Part shown: positions 38,601-46,709 of the stretch, in pieces | Numbering within the stretch: position 1 is the first letter of the stretch | Layout: every line of letters begins with the position of its first letter | Translations under genes and position numbers: made by a program | Source: a virus | Length of the DNA: 64,000 bases | IMG/VR virus record: IMGVR_UViG_3300005435_000020 | Coordinates: 1-64,000 of that record | Strand: one strand, 5' to 3' | The notes under the pieces: model-generated | Told to the model about the DNA's origin: nothing | What the model saw: the letters and a program-made list of their open reading frames with translations, nothing else | The model's database searches: none

Positions 38601-39149
38601 ATGAGGAACCACGGCGTGAGGCTGCTGTTGGTGGCTCTTATCGGAATATGTTGTTTGGCCCTGCATCCGAATAATGCAGAGGCTGCCCCCTTACAGACGG
38701 GGGCCATGGAAAACCAACTGAGGAGTGACGTCAACTTCGATAGGGCCAACTACCACGCGGCTCCATTGAAAGAAGACGCCACCCTCGATGCCATAGCCCA
38801 CGCGAGGGCCTGGTACATCCTGACGCACCATAGCGTCACGCATTGCAGCACAGACACCCTACAGGAAGGGTGCCATCTCCAGGTGTTGGACCAGTTTTCC
38901 TGGCGCAACATCCCGATGGATGGGAAGTGGGCAGGTGAGAACCTGGGAGCCGCAGACTATCCTGCATCCGACGTGAGTGACATGAATGGTTATTTCATGG
39001 CATCTCCTCCCCATGAGGAGAACATACTCAATAGCCACTTCACGAAGCTGGGTGTCGGTATCCTCTGCTGCTTCGAGGGCCACATCGGCTCCACGCAGAT
39101 AGGACCCAATCAGCCGTTTCCCGTCTACGTCGAAGTGTTCTCAAGTTGA
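38601..39149 (+). CDS. Secreted CAP-domain protein
   Basis: I chose ATG 38601 with GGGAGGGG upstream. The 182-aa protein has a signal peptide (NHGVRLLLVALIGICCLALH, cleavage after AEA) and a CAP/SCP-like domain: LRSDVNFDRANYHAAPL, HARAWYILTHH, GENLGA and LNSHFTKLGVGI. CAP proteins are secreted; some bind lipids or peptidoglycan. Next to two lysins, it may assist host-wall lysis or modify the lysogen surface. Cysteines (CS, GC, CC) may form disulfides. Confidence 0.72.
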   Translation: MRNHGVRLLLVALIGICCLALHPNNAEAAPLQTGAMENQLRSDVNFDRANYHAAPLKEDATLDAIAHARAWYILTHHSVTHCSTDTLQEGCHLQVLDQFSWRNIPMDGKWAGENLGAADYPASDVSDMNGYFMASPPHEENILNSHFTKLGVGILCCFEGHIGSTQIGPNQPFPVYVEVFSS

Positions 39150-39523
39150 AGCGCCTCCTCGCCATCTTCGGGTTTGTCTTCAGTCTGGCGTTTCCACTCA
39201 AAAGCTACGCAGGCTCCGGTGATTGCACCGCCTGGGCCTACGAGATGAGGCCAGACCTCTATGGGAGTGTCTGGGGCAATGCCGGTGGCTGGGCCATAGA
39301 CGCTAGGATGTCTGGCAGGAGTGTCGGCTTCCTACCCAAGGTGGGGGCCATCGCCGTCTGGAGACCATGGACTGGGGGAGCTTGGGGACAAGGACACGTC
39401 GCATATGTGACGAGTGTCGGAGCCTACGGCTTCACTGTCACCGAAATGCATTACCCAGTTTACGGCAGAGTAACATCTCGGTGGGTGCCGAGATATTCAG
39501 GAGCTATGTTCATCTACAAATGA
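39146..39523 (+). CDS. Secreted CHAP-domain peptidoglycan hydrolase
   Basis: It starts at TTG in a TTGA overlap. The 125-aa protein has a signal peptide (MKRLLAIFGFVFSLAF) and a CHAP domain with catalytic Cys in GDCTAWAYEMRPDL and His in GQGHVAYVTSV. It should cut peptide bonds in the cell wall as amidase or endopeptidase. With its own signal it may reach the wall without a holin. It overlaps the next lysin by 4 nt. Confidence 0.82.
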   Translation: MKRLLAIFGFVFSLAFPLKSYAGSGDCTAWAYEMRPDLYGSVWGNAGGWAIDARMSGRSVGFLPKVGAIAVWRPWTGGAWGQGHVAYVTSVGAYGFTVTEMHYPVYGRVTSRWVPRYSGAMFIYK

Positions 39524-40023
39524 CTGATTACAAGAAGGCTGTTTGGGTACCATCACCCAATTTTGACCAGGGGAGGGAAGGCCACACGATAAACTCCCTA
39601 GTCCTTCACGGTACCGCTGGCGGTGGGACTGTCCCTTGGTTCTCCCTCCCGCAAAGTTATGTGTCGGCCCACTATGTGGTGGATAAAGACGGCACCGTGA
39701 CGCAGATGGTATTGGAAGCCGACACAGCTTGGCATGCCGGAGAGGTTCCCTACAATAGCCCCTTCTATGGGCAGCCGAATCCCAATTCATGGACCATCGG
39801 CATAGAGTTTGTCAGGGATATCAATAACGCTGAGCCGCTGCCGCAAGTGCAGGTAGACGCTGGCGCTGATCTTGTGAGGGACATCTTTGCGAGGCGAGGC
39901 AGGCTCATTGTCTTGACCCATGACGAAATTGAGCCAGGCAGAATCTGTCCAGGGCCTGGCTTTCCGGTTGAGACCTTCATGAATATTGACGCCGACACAC
40001 CAGTACCGCCGATGGAGAAATAA
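39520..40023 (+). CDS. N-acetylmuramoyl-L-alanine amidase (Amidase_2) endolysin
   Basis: ATG 39520 is in an ATGA overlap. The 167-aa protein has the zinc-amidase layout: LVLHGTAGG (first His), TAWHAGEVP, THDEI and RICPGPGFP, in which Cys replaces the usual Asp/His as a zinc ligand as in phage T7 lysozyme-like amidases. No signal peptide and no wall-binding domain. It cuts the lactyl-amide bond of peptidoglycan. Together with the CHAP protein it forms the lysis cassette. Confidence 0.85.
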   Translation: MTDYKKAVWVPSPNFDQGREGHTINSLVLHGTAGGGTVPWFSLPQSYVSAHYVVDKDGTVTQMVLEADTAWHAGEVPYNSPFYGQPNPNSWTIGIEFVRDINNAEPLPQVQVDAGADLVRDIFARRGRLIVLTHDEIEPGRICPGPGFPVETFMNIDADTPVPPMEK

Positions 40024-40316
40024 TGCGAGACGACGACAACAACGAAGAAGAGGAAGCACCGGCAGGAGCACTGCCACCGATAAGCACATGGCCCATCTAC
40101 AGCCGCATAGAGGTGGTGAGGGCCTTCCAAACGCTGGTACCCGTGGCGATAAAGATACCCATTCATCCCTTCCAGCAGTATGGGCAGCCTGGTGACTACA
40201 TCATCGTGGGTGCCGCGAATATTATGAGGATCATGCCCAAGGCGCAGTTTGAGAAGATGTACACGTCGGGTGAGGAAGTGGCCTCGCCTGAAAAAACACT
40301 CTTGCTAGCGAGGTAA
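40023..40316 (+). CDS. Hypothetical 97-aa protein
   Basis: ATG 40023 overlaps the endolysin stop (TAATG). The N-terminus is very acidic (MRDDDNNEEEEAPAG), followed by a beta-rich part (VPVAIKIPIHPF). No transmembrane segment. Function is unknown; coupling to endolysin suggests a lysis or late role. Confidence 0.6.
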   Translation: MRDDDNNEEEEAPAGALPPISTWPIYSRIEVVRAFQTLVPVAIKIPIHPFQQYGQPGDYIIVGAANIMRIMPKAQFEKMYTSGEEVASPEKTLLLAR

Positions 40317-40317
40317 T

Positions 40318-40722
40318 ATGGCCTACTACGACGAGAACCGAGACAACTGGACCATCGACTTCCCCGTTGCGAAGCTTATCGACATCATAGAGCAGCGTCT
40401 TTTTGATGCAGAAGCCGTCGTCAATGAGCATGCCAAGGAGGAAGCAGCAAAGCCGGTTGCGAGGAAGCGCCTCGGCTGGCTTGGCGATTTGCTTGGCCTG
40501 AATACAGATACGTCAGGCATCTTTGGAAACTGGGAAGAAGAGTACCAGCACTATAAGAGTTACGACGAAGCCAATTTCCGAATCCGCGAGTATAAAAACT
40601 GGCTGATGTTCCTTGGCGCGATGTACAACCCCCTCGACTGTCCGAAGTCATTGTCCCTGAATATCCGAGATGTCCTCTATTTCCAGTTGACACAGGAAGA
40701 CCTCAACCCAGGCTTGTTTTAG
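40318..40722 (+). CDS. Hypothetical 134-aa protein
   Basis: ATG 40318 is one base after the previous stop. The protein is helical (VAKLIDIIEQRLFDAEAVVN) with aromatic residues in the C-terminal half. No family is recognised. It ends the lysis unit. Confidence 0.6.
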   Translation: MAYYDENRDNWTIDFPVAKLIDIIEQRLFDAEAVVNEHAKEEAAKPVARKRLGWLGDLLGLNTDTSGIFGNWEEEYQHYKSYDEANFRIREYKNWLMFLGAMYNPLDCPKSLSLNIRDVLYFQLTQEDLNPGLF

Positions 40723-40743
40723 CCCACATTAGTATGGTAGAAT
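40714..40743 (+). promoter_or_regulatory. Promoter, TTGTTT-N18-TAGAAT
   Basis: TTGTTT at 40714-40719 and TAGAAT at 40738-40743 with TATGG before the -10. A 110-nt leader with an imperfect CACGCCAGCGTC/GACGTGGTG stem (40808-40833) follows. Confidence 0.55.
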
Positions 40744-40854
40744 ATTGAGACGAGTATTATAGTGTTTGAGGAAATAATAAATCTGGTCCGTTTAGATTAG
40801 AACCTTCACGCCAGCGTCTTGCTGACGTGGTGCCCTACTAGGAAAGGAATCTCA

Positions 40855-41004
40855 TTGTCTCCACTCGCGTGGTTCTTGCTTGTTGTCGCTGGCCTTATCT
40901 TGGTCTATGTTTTGTATACGGTGCTGCATGTCGCCGTCGCCGTGGCTATCGTAATTGTCCTTTGTGTGATTGGCGTCGCAATCCTTGTGTCGGGAAGATA
41001 TTAG
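40855..41004 (+). CDS. Small two-helix membrane protein, possible holin
   Basis: I chose TTG 40855 with AAAGGA upstream. The 49-aa protein is almost entirely hydrophobic (LAWFLLVVAGLILVYVLYTV then VAVAIVIVLCVIGVAILV) with a basic end (SGRY). Its place soon after two lysins makes it a holin candidate, though it is smaller than most. A three-TM protein at 49984 is the alternative. Confidence 0.6.
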   Translation: MSPLAWFLLVVAGLILVYVLYTVLHVAVAVAIVIVLCVIGVAILVSGRY

Positions 41005-41020
41005 GTAAAGGACACGTAAC

Positions 41021-41710
41021 TTGATCACTCCCACTGCCGAAGAGTTAGGCAGACTGGCTGCTGAGGCCCTCAACATAGTAGGACACGAGTCTGCTACCTA
41101 CGACGACATGCCGGAAAAAGACCCATATATGTCGTCTAGAGAAGACATGGAAACACTAGGTGCATATATGTTTGAGGGCTTGAAGACGTATATGGGTGCA
41201 ACCCCCACAGATTTTGTGTTCAGGACTGACGATGTAGCGAAGACCCTTGCGGAAGCCTTCGGCTATCCTTGGGATGAGTTGAGTTCCGAAGATGAGGAAA
41301 ATCGCTGGTCCAAGGACTTCTGGCGTATCCTTACCAACAAGGTTCTCCGCGTCATCACCGAGAAGTCTAAGCTAGTCCATTCTCTCGATATCAAGGACCC
41401 CAATCGTCGCCGTCTCGTGGAGCTTATCGACACGGCTAAGGAAATAGCCATCACACGAGGCAACGACTATGGCGACGGAGAGGACACCTTCTCCAATGTC
41501 CATTCCGTCAAGCTGAAGGGCCAGAAACCCTCCGACTACGCCTTGAGTGAGATGTGCTCAAAGCTGACCAGGGTCATCAACGTCTATCGCAAGGGTAATG
41601 TGACGGAGAGTGCAGAAGGTCTCCACAATGATGCCATTGACCTCGCCAACTACGCCATGATATTCCTGGTGATGTATGAGGAAGAGCAGAGACTGAAGGA
41701 AGGTGAATAA
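41021..41710 (+). CDS. DUF1599-like (nucleotide-modification-associated) protein
   Basis: It starts at TTG 41021. The C-terminal 100 residues (ITRGNDYGDGEDTFSNVHSV and EMCSKLTRVINVYRK then LHNDAIDLANYAMIFL) resemble DUF1599, found in phages with altered nucleotides. The N-terminal 120 residues are not recognised. It is coupled to a deoxyribosyltransferase-like gene, which supports a nucleotide role. Enzymatic activity is unproven. Confidence 0.65.
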   Translation: MITPTAEELGRLAAEALNIVGHESATYDDMPEKDPYMSSREDMETLGAYMFEGLKTYMGATPTDFVFRTDDVAKTLAEAFGYPWDELSSEDEENRWSKDFWRILTNKVLRVITEKSKLVHSLDIKDPNRRRLVELIDTAKEIAITRGNDYGDGEDTFSNVHSVKLKGQKPSDYALSEMCSKLTRVINVYRKGNVTESAEGLHNDAIDLANYAMIFLVMYEEEQRLKEGE

Positions 41711-42152
41711 GCCCACCATTTATTTGGCGGGGCCACTCACTGGCATCTCTTTCGATGAGGCGAAGCTTTGGAGGAGGATGGTCCAGGAGTGGATGTCCCC
41801 CGACATAGATTGCCTATGCCCCCTCCGCAGCCAGAGCTACATCGTAGGTGAGAAGGTGCTTGCCAACACCTACGACGAGGACCCCTTCTGCACAGGGAAG
41901 TCCATCACACTTCTGGACCACCACGACGTCAAGCGGTGTGACCTCCTCCTTGTCAACTATCTCGACGCAAAGAAAGTGAGCATCGGCACAGTCATGGAGC
42001 AGGCGTGGGCCTATGCCTATGGACATCCCGTGGTGGTTGTGATGGAAGAAAATAACCCACACTTCCATTGTATGGTGGAGGAAACCTCAACGATGGTGTT
42101 TGATGATCTCATGGATGCCTGCTTCGCCGTCAAGACGATACTACTGCCTTAG
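41703..42152 (+). CDS. Nucleoside 2-deoxyribosyltransferase-like protein
   Basis: It starts at GTG overlapping the previous gene by 8 nt. The 149-aa protein has TIYLAGPLTG at the start, DLLLVNYLDAKK, and VSIGTVMEQAWAYAYG with the family's nucleophilic-type Glu. Members exchange bases on deoxyribose or hydrolyse dNMPs. In phages they adjust nucleotide pools or feed unusual bases. Confidence 0.72.
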   Translation: MNKPTIYLAGPLTGISFDEAKLWRRMVQEWMSPDIDCLCPLRSQSYIVGEKVLANTYDEDPFCTGKSITLLDHHDVKRCDLLLVNYLDAKKVSIGTVMEQAWAYAYGHPVVVVMEENNPHFHCMVEETSTMVFDDLMDACFAVKTILLP

Positions 42153-42157
42153 GGATT

Positions 42158-42319
42158 ATGAGAAAGATGTGCTTCTTCACCATCTTCTTCTGGGCCATCA
42201 TGATTGCGCTTCGCCTCATGATGGGCAGCCAGCTTGACATGGCCTTCTGGACCCTCGCCGTTTTCGGCTGGTTGATCTTCATGATGCTCATTGCACCAGA
42301 CCCGAAGGCAGTATCGTGA
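42158..42319 (+). CDS. Small two-helix membrane protein
   Basis: ATG 42158 is followed by 53 codons and stops in a GTGA overlap with the next gene. Two hydrophobic helices (FFTIFFWAIMIALRLMM and FWTLAVFGWLIFMMLI) flank a short polar loop. Met and Phe content is high. Function is unknown. Confidence 0.6.
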   Translation: MRKMCFFTIFFWAIMIALRLMMGSQLDMAFWTLAVFGWLIFMMLIAPDPKAVS

Positions 42320-42570
42320 CACTCGGTGCAGGCTGGCGCATCACCGTATCCACCGAGTATGTCAGGTCCATCCTCCGGCGCTACCACGACAAACTAGGGA
42401 AGGATGGCGGCGAGTCAGACAGGGTGTTGATGCTCCTCAAAGTACTCTCAAGCGGCATGCCCAATAACGGCATGGAAATGAGTGTCGAAGACTTGGCACA
42501 TCTCCAGGAAATCGAGAGGGGCCTGGGTACACGTCAGTGGCAGCGCCTCGTGGAGTCGGAGGGTGCCTAA
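42316..42570 (+). CDS. Hypothetical 84-aa protein
   Basis: It starts at GTG in a GTGA overlap. The protein is helical with mixed charge (EYVRSILRRYHDKLGKDGGE). The end overlaps the next gene. No family is recognised. Confidence 0.58.
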   Translation: MTLGAGWRITVSTEYVRSILRRYHDKLGKDGGESDRVLMLLKVLSSGMPNNGMEMSVEDLAHLQEIERGLGTRQWQRLVESEGA

Positions 42571-42829
42571 GCCTTTCGCTTCCTTTCCTACCTCTGTACC
42601 AAAAGACGAGATGCTTGAGCTTCTCGATATACGTATATGTAAACTTGTGAGCAGCGAAAGAATCTCCAAAAGTTTATTGGCACTATGGAGATTCGATGAT
42701 CACTTCAAGGCGGATATTTTCCGTATTCAGGAGTCCCTCATTGTTATGAGGGACCTCCGTCAGAAGGTTGCCGAGAGCAAAGACGACAACATAGAAGTCA
42801 CCATACAGATACTGGAACAAGGGACCTAG
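42563..42829 (+). CDS. Hypothetical 88-aa helical protein
   Basis: I chose GTG 42563 with GGAG 7 nt upstream; ATG 42611 is an alternative. The protein is mostly helical (DEMLELLDIRICKLVSSER). It ends the unit; a gap with a strong promoter follows. Confidence 0.52.
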   Translation: MPKPFASFPTSVPKDEMLELLDIRICKLVSSERISKSLLALWRFDDHFKADIFRIQESLIVMRDLRQKVAESKDDNIEVTIQILEQGT

Positions 42830-42885
42830 ATGGGCTGGCATCCCACCGGCAGAGCAAGCAGCGGGTGGAGGCTGCCTCGCAATTC

Positions 42886-42914
42886 TTGACGGTATAATAC
42901 TCATATGGTATAGT
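42886..42914 (+). promoter_or_regulatory. Promoter, TTGACG-N17-TATAGT
   Basis: TTGACG at 42886-42891 and TATAGT at 42909-42914 with ATATGG before the -10. A second TATAAT (42893-42898) lies in the spacer without its own -35. Confidence 0.78.
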
Positions 42915-42949
42915 GAGTGTAGGAACAATAATACAGAGGAGCAGATCAT

Positions 42950-43303
42950 TTGGATGCAGACGAATACCAGCGCCTCGCCATGAAGACGGCAAACCCCAAC
43001 GCCAAAAATCTCTTCAATGCCTGCTTGGGCCTCGCGGGAGAGGCTGGTGAGGTGTGTGATCTCGTCAAGAAGCACACGCAGCAGGGGCACACACTCGATG
43101 TCAGCAAGCTAGAAGACGAGGCGTCTGATATCGCTTGGTACCTAGCACTCCTCGCCACCGTTTTGGATATCCCGCTGTCGCAGATACTCAGGCACAACGT
43201 AGATAAATTGTCTAGTAGGTATCCGAAGGGGTTTGAGCCGGAGAAGAGCACACACCGCAAAGAGTATGTCGAAGCTGTAGCCAAAGAAGCAGAGAAGGAA
43301 TAG
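42950..43303 (+). CDS. MazG-like nucleotide pyrophosphohydrolase
   Basis: It starts at TTG after GAGGAGC. The 117-aa protein has the EExxE...ExxD-type motif of all-alpha NTP pyrophosphatases: LAGEAGEVCDLVKKH and LEDEASDIAWYLA. It would hydrolyse (d)NTPs to monophosphates, cleaning or reshaping nucleotide pools or lowering alarmones. Its own promoter separates it from upstream genes. Confidence 0.82.
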   Translation: MDADEYQRLAMKTANPNAKNLFNACLGLAGEAGEVCDLVKKHTQQGHTLDVSKLEDEASDIAWYLALLATVLDIPLSQILRHNVDKLSSRYPKGFEPEKSTHRKEYVEAVAKEAEKE

Positions 43304-43305
43304 TA

Positions 43306-43956
43306 TTGGAAGCCGAAAATACTGCCCATAACACTGAAGACGCCGAGGAGTGGGATAAGTTTTGGGACAAGGTTCTTGATGAGTTTGTCGAAGAGCTTTT
43401 CCCAACACCGAATAATGGTGTGAAGGAAGTGAAGTCTGATACCTGGAAGCCCTGTGATCCCGGTTGCAAGGATACGTGTTCTTGCGCTGGCCTCCCACCT
43501 GACGATATTCACGTTGAGAGTGACGCTGGCCCCGGTCAGTCTTCTGTCTTCAGTAGCAGTCCCGGTGATTTCCTCGATGGGGTCTTGGAAAGCGTCAAGA
43601 ACAATCGCTTCCTCTCGAAGAAGGAGAATAAGAAATTTCGCAAGAAGCTGAAGAAACTTGCGAAGCAACAGGAGCCTGCACCCCAAGAGGCGGAAGATTG
43701 GTCCTCCGACGACGAGTTGTTCTATGGTGGTGAAGGCAATGTTCTCGAAGACGAAGAGATCACCCAGATCAGGCTCCGCAATCGTCGTCGTCGCTATGAG
43801 ACGCAGACACGCAAGGATGTGACGGCTCTTCTCAAAGAGATTGACAGGCTCAACGAGAAATACGACGCCTTCTATGATAAGGTTGGCGACTTGTCTGAGA
43901 GCCTCCAGGATGCCTTGACCTACGAAGAGGACTACGAGGAAGTCGAGTGGCCCTAA
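43306..43956 (+). CDS. Hypothetical acidic 216-aa protein
   Basis: It starts at TTG, 2 nt after the mazG-like stop. It has a cysteine cluster (KPCDPGCKDTCSC near 49-61), a Lys-rich basic helix (SKKENKKFRKKLKKLAKQQE), a coiled coil near the C-terminus and an acidic tail (YEEDYEEVEW). No family is recognised; it could be a scaffold or binding protein. Confidence 0.6.
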   Translation: MEAENTAHNTEDAEEWDKFWDKVLDEFVEELFPTPNNGVKEVKSDTWKPCDPGCKDTCSCAGLPPDDIHVESDAGPGQSSVFSSSPGDFLDGVLESVKNNRFLSKKENKKFRKKLKKLAKQQEPAPQEAEDWSSDDELFYGGEGNVLEDEEITQIRLRNRRRRYETQTRKDVTALLKEIDRLNEKYDAFYDKVGDLSESLQDALTYEEDYEEVEWP

Positions 43957-44207
43957 GAGAGAGTGCCGGTGGGGAAGTGACCATCGGCACCTCCCGTATC
44001 AGGCCCATCACACCACTCAAGCCATTGATACCCCCGTCGTTTGACGACGTATTGTCTGGGCACCTGCGAAGGTGGGTGCCCACCGCCAAAGAGGAAGGAG
44101 ACGGCTGGATACTCTGCGACGCAAAGGGCAATGAGATAGACCTTTCCCGCATTGATGTGTTGATGTTGATTGCCGACGCCGTGAATAGGTATACGCCGGA
44201 GAGGTAG
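43947..44207 (+). CDS. Hypothetical 86-aa protein
   Basis: It starts at GTG inside the end of the previous gene. The N-terminal 35 residues are Pro/Ile/Ser-rich; the rest has DGWILCDAKGNEIDLSRI. No family is recognised. Confidence 0.55.
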   Translation: MALRESAGGEVTIGTSRIRPITPLKPLIPPSFDDVLSGHLRRWVPTAKEEGDGWILCDAKGNEIDLSRIDVLMLIADAVNRYTPER

Positions 44208-44209
44208 TA

Positions 44210-44677
44210 GTGGGTAGTGTAGGCACCGTCAAGAGAAACTTCCAGAATTACGGAGGCTACGTCTTCAGGAATGGCGTATTCCACCCGAGACACACCTGGG
44301 TCAATCCCATACACTTCAATAAGAATGTCTCCTTCTTCTATGAGATGGCGCAAGGAATAGGTAAGCCACCCGACATGCACATCCTCTTAGGAGAAGGTGA
44401 GGTGATGGTTGGCTTCGAATATACTGAGGCGTGTATTTTCTATAACTACGGGGAGGAGTCGCCGGGACCCTTCCTCAAGAAGAAGAGCCTCAATAAGTAT
44501 ATCTGCGCCGGAGAGATAGAAGGCTATAAGTTTCTCTTGTGGTACTACAATCCCCGAGACATCAGGATGTCTTGTTATCTCGTTGAGCCTGACGGCACAC
44601 GTTGGGAGGGCATATGCGGCTATAAGTATGGGCCACAGTTTTCTTCGTCTCCACCCGACACGATACCTTTCCCCTAG
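44210..44677 (+). CDS. Hypothetical 155-aa protein
   Basis: It starts at GTG, 2 nt after the previous stop. The protein is rich in aromatic residues and Gly (NYGGYVFRNGVFHPRHTWV), probably beta-structured. It is the last gene before a strong terminator. Function is unknown. Confidence 0.6.
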   Translation: MGSVGTVKRNFQNYGGYVFRNGVFHPRHTWVNPIHFNKNVSFFYEMAQGIGKPPDMHILLGEGEVMVGFEYTEACIFYNYGEESPGPFLKKKSLNKYICAGEIEGYKFLLWYYNPRDIRMSCYLVEPDGTRWEGICGYKYGPQFSSSPPDTIPFP

Positions 44678-44683
44678 CCTCAA

Positions 44684-44715
44684 GCCCTGTGCCTTCGGGT
44701 GCAGGGCCTTTTTTT
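44684..44715 (+). terminator. Rho-independent terminator
   Basis: GCCCTGTGCC-TTCG-GGTGCAGGGC forms a 10-bp stem with a stable TTCG tetraloop, followed by C and T7. It ends the mazG unit. Confidence 0.9.
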
Positions 44716-44733
44716 GTCATAATGCCGATACGG

Positions 44734-44739
44734 TATAAT
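44734..44739 (+). promoter_or_regulatory. Extended -10 promoter (TATAAT)
   Basis: TATAAT preceded by ATACGG, just after the terminator. The -35 is weak (T-rich). It serves the 44781 gene. Confidence 0.6.
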
Positions 44740-44780
44740 GATAGTAGGGATACTATTGATTACTAATAAGAGGATTATTG

Positions 44781-45413
44781 ATGGCTACCATTGCCGACAC
44801 ACAAGGCTTGAAGCCTGGGCAGATTGACCTGACGGATTCCTATGTACTCGCAGCCGCGAGGAAGATGGAGCAGATACGCACCAAGAAGAAAGCAGGGTGG
44901 AGTGTCGGCCCCAACAGAAATAGCCACCTATGGGGCGCTGTCGGTGAGATATTCGTGTGTGGGCTCCTCGGCGTGACCCCAGACTGGGAGCAGAAGGACA
45001 CCGATGAGGGCATCGACGGCACCTACCAAGGCGGCGTGACCTTCGACGTCAAGGTGTCCACCTTCGGCACTGGCGATGATCCCCACTTGAAGCTGCCGGT
45101 GAAGGCCAAGTACTCCGCCGACATCTACATCCTTGTCTATGCAGACCTCCAGGGACTGAAGGCGGAAGTCGTCGGCTGGGCCACCGTCGCGGAGATCAAG
45201 AAGGCACCCGTCAAAAACTACAAGCCGGAGTGGCAGAAAAACCCTCGCCACTATCCCGATAACTATGTCCTGACTTCCAGGCAACTCCACCCCCTCTCTG
45301 AGCTTATCGCCATGGCGGAAAATGGCACCATCAATAGCCTCAAGAGTATTGCACATACACCAGAAAAGTGTTATACTGACCTACGTAGTGCTGAAACGGC
45401 ACAGCGTGGCTAG
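44781..45413 (+). CDS. PD-(D/E)XK nuclease-like protein
   Basis: I chose ATG 44781. The 210-aa protein has the core of a PD-(D/E)XK fold: E56 in GAVGEIFV, D79 in EGIDGTY and D89-V-K91 in VTFDVKVS, then a strand DIYILVYADL. Family members include restriction enzymes, resolvases and phage nucleases. Substrate is unknown. It overlaps the next gene, another EVK protein. Confidence 0.68.
   Translation: MATIADTQGLKPGQIDLTDSYVLAAARKMEQIRTKKKAGWSVGPNRNSHLWGAVGEIFVCGLLGVTPDWEQKDTDEGIDGTYQGGVTFDVKVSTFGTGDDPHLKLPVKAKYSADIYILVYADLQGLKAEVVGWATVAEIKKAPVKNYKPEWQKNPRHYPDNYVLTSRQLHPLSELIAMAENGTINSLKSIAHTPEKCYTDLRSAETAQRG
45349..45377 (+). promoter_or_regulatory. Internal promoter, TTGCAC-N17-TATACT
   Basis: TTGCAC at 45349-45354 and TATACT at 45372-45377 lie in the end of the 44781 gene. 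The expected start of transcription (about 45384) is at the edge of a dyad repeat (45387-45403), suggesting repression. Confidence 0.6.
45387..45403 (+). promoter_or_regulatory. Dyad repeat site at a transcription start
   Basis: AGTGCT-GAAAC-GGCACA, directly downstream of the TATACT element. The arms fit; the spacer departs from GATTY. Confidence 0.5.
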
Positions 45414-45870
45414 GCCCATCAAGGCACCCGTCCCTAGCGAAAAGGGCAAGTCGCCGGATGCCAGGAAGCCTCGGAGTAGGAGCCAGAAATGGAAACTGAG
45501 TGAGAGAGAATCTTCCGTTTTCTTACGAGATGAGGATGGTCAAGACCCGGACCCCACCATCCAGCAGCTTCAGACATCCACAGGAAGATTAGGCCACCTA
45601 ACAAGCCTAGGCTACGACACATCGTCAAAGCATTACGTCGGAGAAGTGAAGCGTCGGGTGCTTCCCGCCTGGATCATCGAGGCGTGGGTGCAAATCAATC
45701 AGATAGGGTTGCGGCGAAAAAGGCATCCCGTGTTGTTTTTACACATTGCCGACACACAAGACAAGAAGTTTGAGTGTGATGGCAAGCAATACGACATACC
45801 CGAGTTACACTGCCTCACCGCCGAGAGGCATAAACAGCTACTTGAATACGAAAGGATATGCAACTCGTGA
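45406..45870 (+). CDS. Resolvase/nuclease-like protein with EVK motif
   Basis: I chose GTG 45406; GTG 45388 is also possible and neither has a clear ribosome site. The 154-aa protein has a basic N-terminus (PDARKPRSRSQKWKLSERES) and GHLTSLGYDTSSKHYVGEVK followed by PAWIIEAWVQI, resembling small PD-(D/E)XK resolvases with E-x-K. It may resolve branched DNA. The fit is weaker than for its neighbour. Confidence 0.55.
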   Translation: MARPIKAPVPSEKGKSPDARKPRSRSQKWKLSERESSVFLRDEDGQDPDPTIQQLQTSTGRLGHLTSLGYDTSSKHYVGEVKRRVLPAWIIEAWVQINQIGLRRKRHPVLFLHIADTQDKKFECDGKQYDIPELHCLTAERHKQLLEYERICNS

Positions 45871-46709
45871 GCATTGATATGGTGACGGGAGAGATTGTCG
45901 AAGGCACCGACTCGGAGGCGCAAGGTCTCACGTCTCTCCCGCCTGAGCCAGTCTACGAGTTTCTCTCCGAAGACACAATCCCCGCGTACCGCAGCATCGA
46001 AGAGGCTGAGGATGCCCTCTATGACATGATGGCGAAAGGCGAGGCACTCCGCATCCAGCAGGTGCAGGTCCTCGCAAGAATCAGGGACCAGCGCCTCTAT
46101 GAGCAGAAGCTCAATGGTGCCACCAACAAGCCCTACACCTCCATGGAGAGCTACCTCAAGGACTTGTGCAAGTCCACGGCTTCGTTTGCCTCCGATGCAC
46201 CCAGGACCCTGAAATCCTGGATGACACGCTGGGAGATTTACAACCAGCAGCTTGGCATCGACGCGGATGTGCTCCTGGAGATGGGGGCACACTTCGAGAT
46301 ACTCCTCCCCGTGGCTGCGAGGGAGAGGACCACCATGGAGCTTACTGAGGGGAATGTCCCGCAGCTTTCAGGTGGCATGAAGCTAGGCAAGTCAGGCTTT
46401 GAGCAGCTTACCCACGAGATCATGGAGAAGGTCAGGGAAGCAAGGAACAATCCAGGCGTTGACGAAGTAGCTTGGGGCGTGAAGGACACCCGAGAGAGGG
46501 TGAGGGAAATCCTGGGCCAAGACAACCACGCCGTCACCATCTCCTTCGGTGCCGCGATGCTCCCCGGCGACAAGATCAAGATGACGGATGTCACCTTCTG
46601 GCATCAGAAGATTCCTTACAAGGTAGGGGACACCATCCCCTTGGAAGTCTTCAAGAAGATTGTCGGCAATGCCACCGTGGAAGGGCTAGGCGACAATTGG
46701 AAGGACTAA
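45867..46709 (+). CDS. Hypothetical 280-aa protein
   Basis: I chose GTG 45867 (GTGA overlap, AAAGGA 10 nt upstream) over ATG 45858. The protein is helical in the first two thirds (EEAEDALYDMMAKGEALRIQ) and has a beta-rich C-terminus (VTISFGAAMLPGDKIKMTDV). The N-terminal layout resembles DNA-binding segregation or regulatory proteins, but no family can be named. Confidence 0.6.
   Translation: MSIDMVTGEIVEGTDSEAQGLTSLPPEPVYEFLSEDTIPAYRSIEEAEDALYDMMAKGEALRIQQVQVLARIRDQRLYEQKLNGATNKPYTSMESYLKDLCKSTASFASDAPRTLKSWMTRWEIYNQQLGIDADVLLEMGAHFEILLPVAARERTTMELTEGNVPQLSGGMKLGKSGFEQLTHEIMEKVREARNNPGVDEVAWGVKDTRERVREILGQDNHAVTISFGAAMLPGDKIKMTDVTFWHQKIPYKVGDTIPLEVFKKIVGNATVEGLGDNWKD

Noticed and set aside
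40800-40835. Possible second tRNA-like fold before the 40855 gene
   Set aside because: Only one imperfect stem can be drawn; no acceptor, D or T arms.
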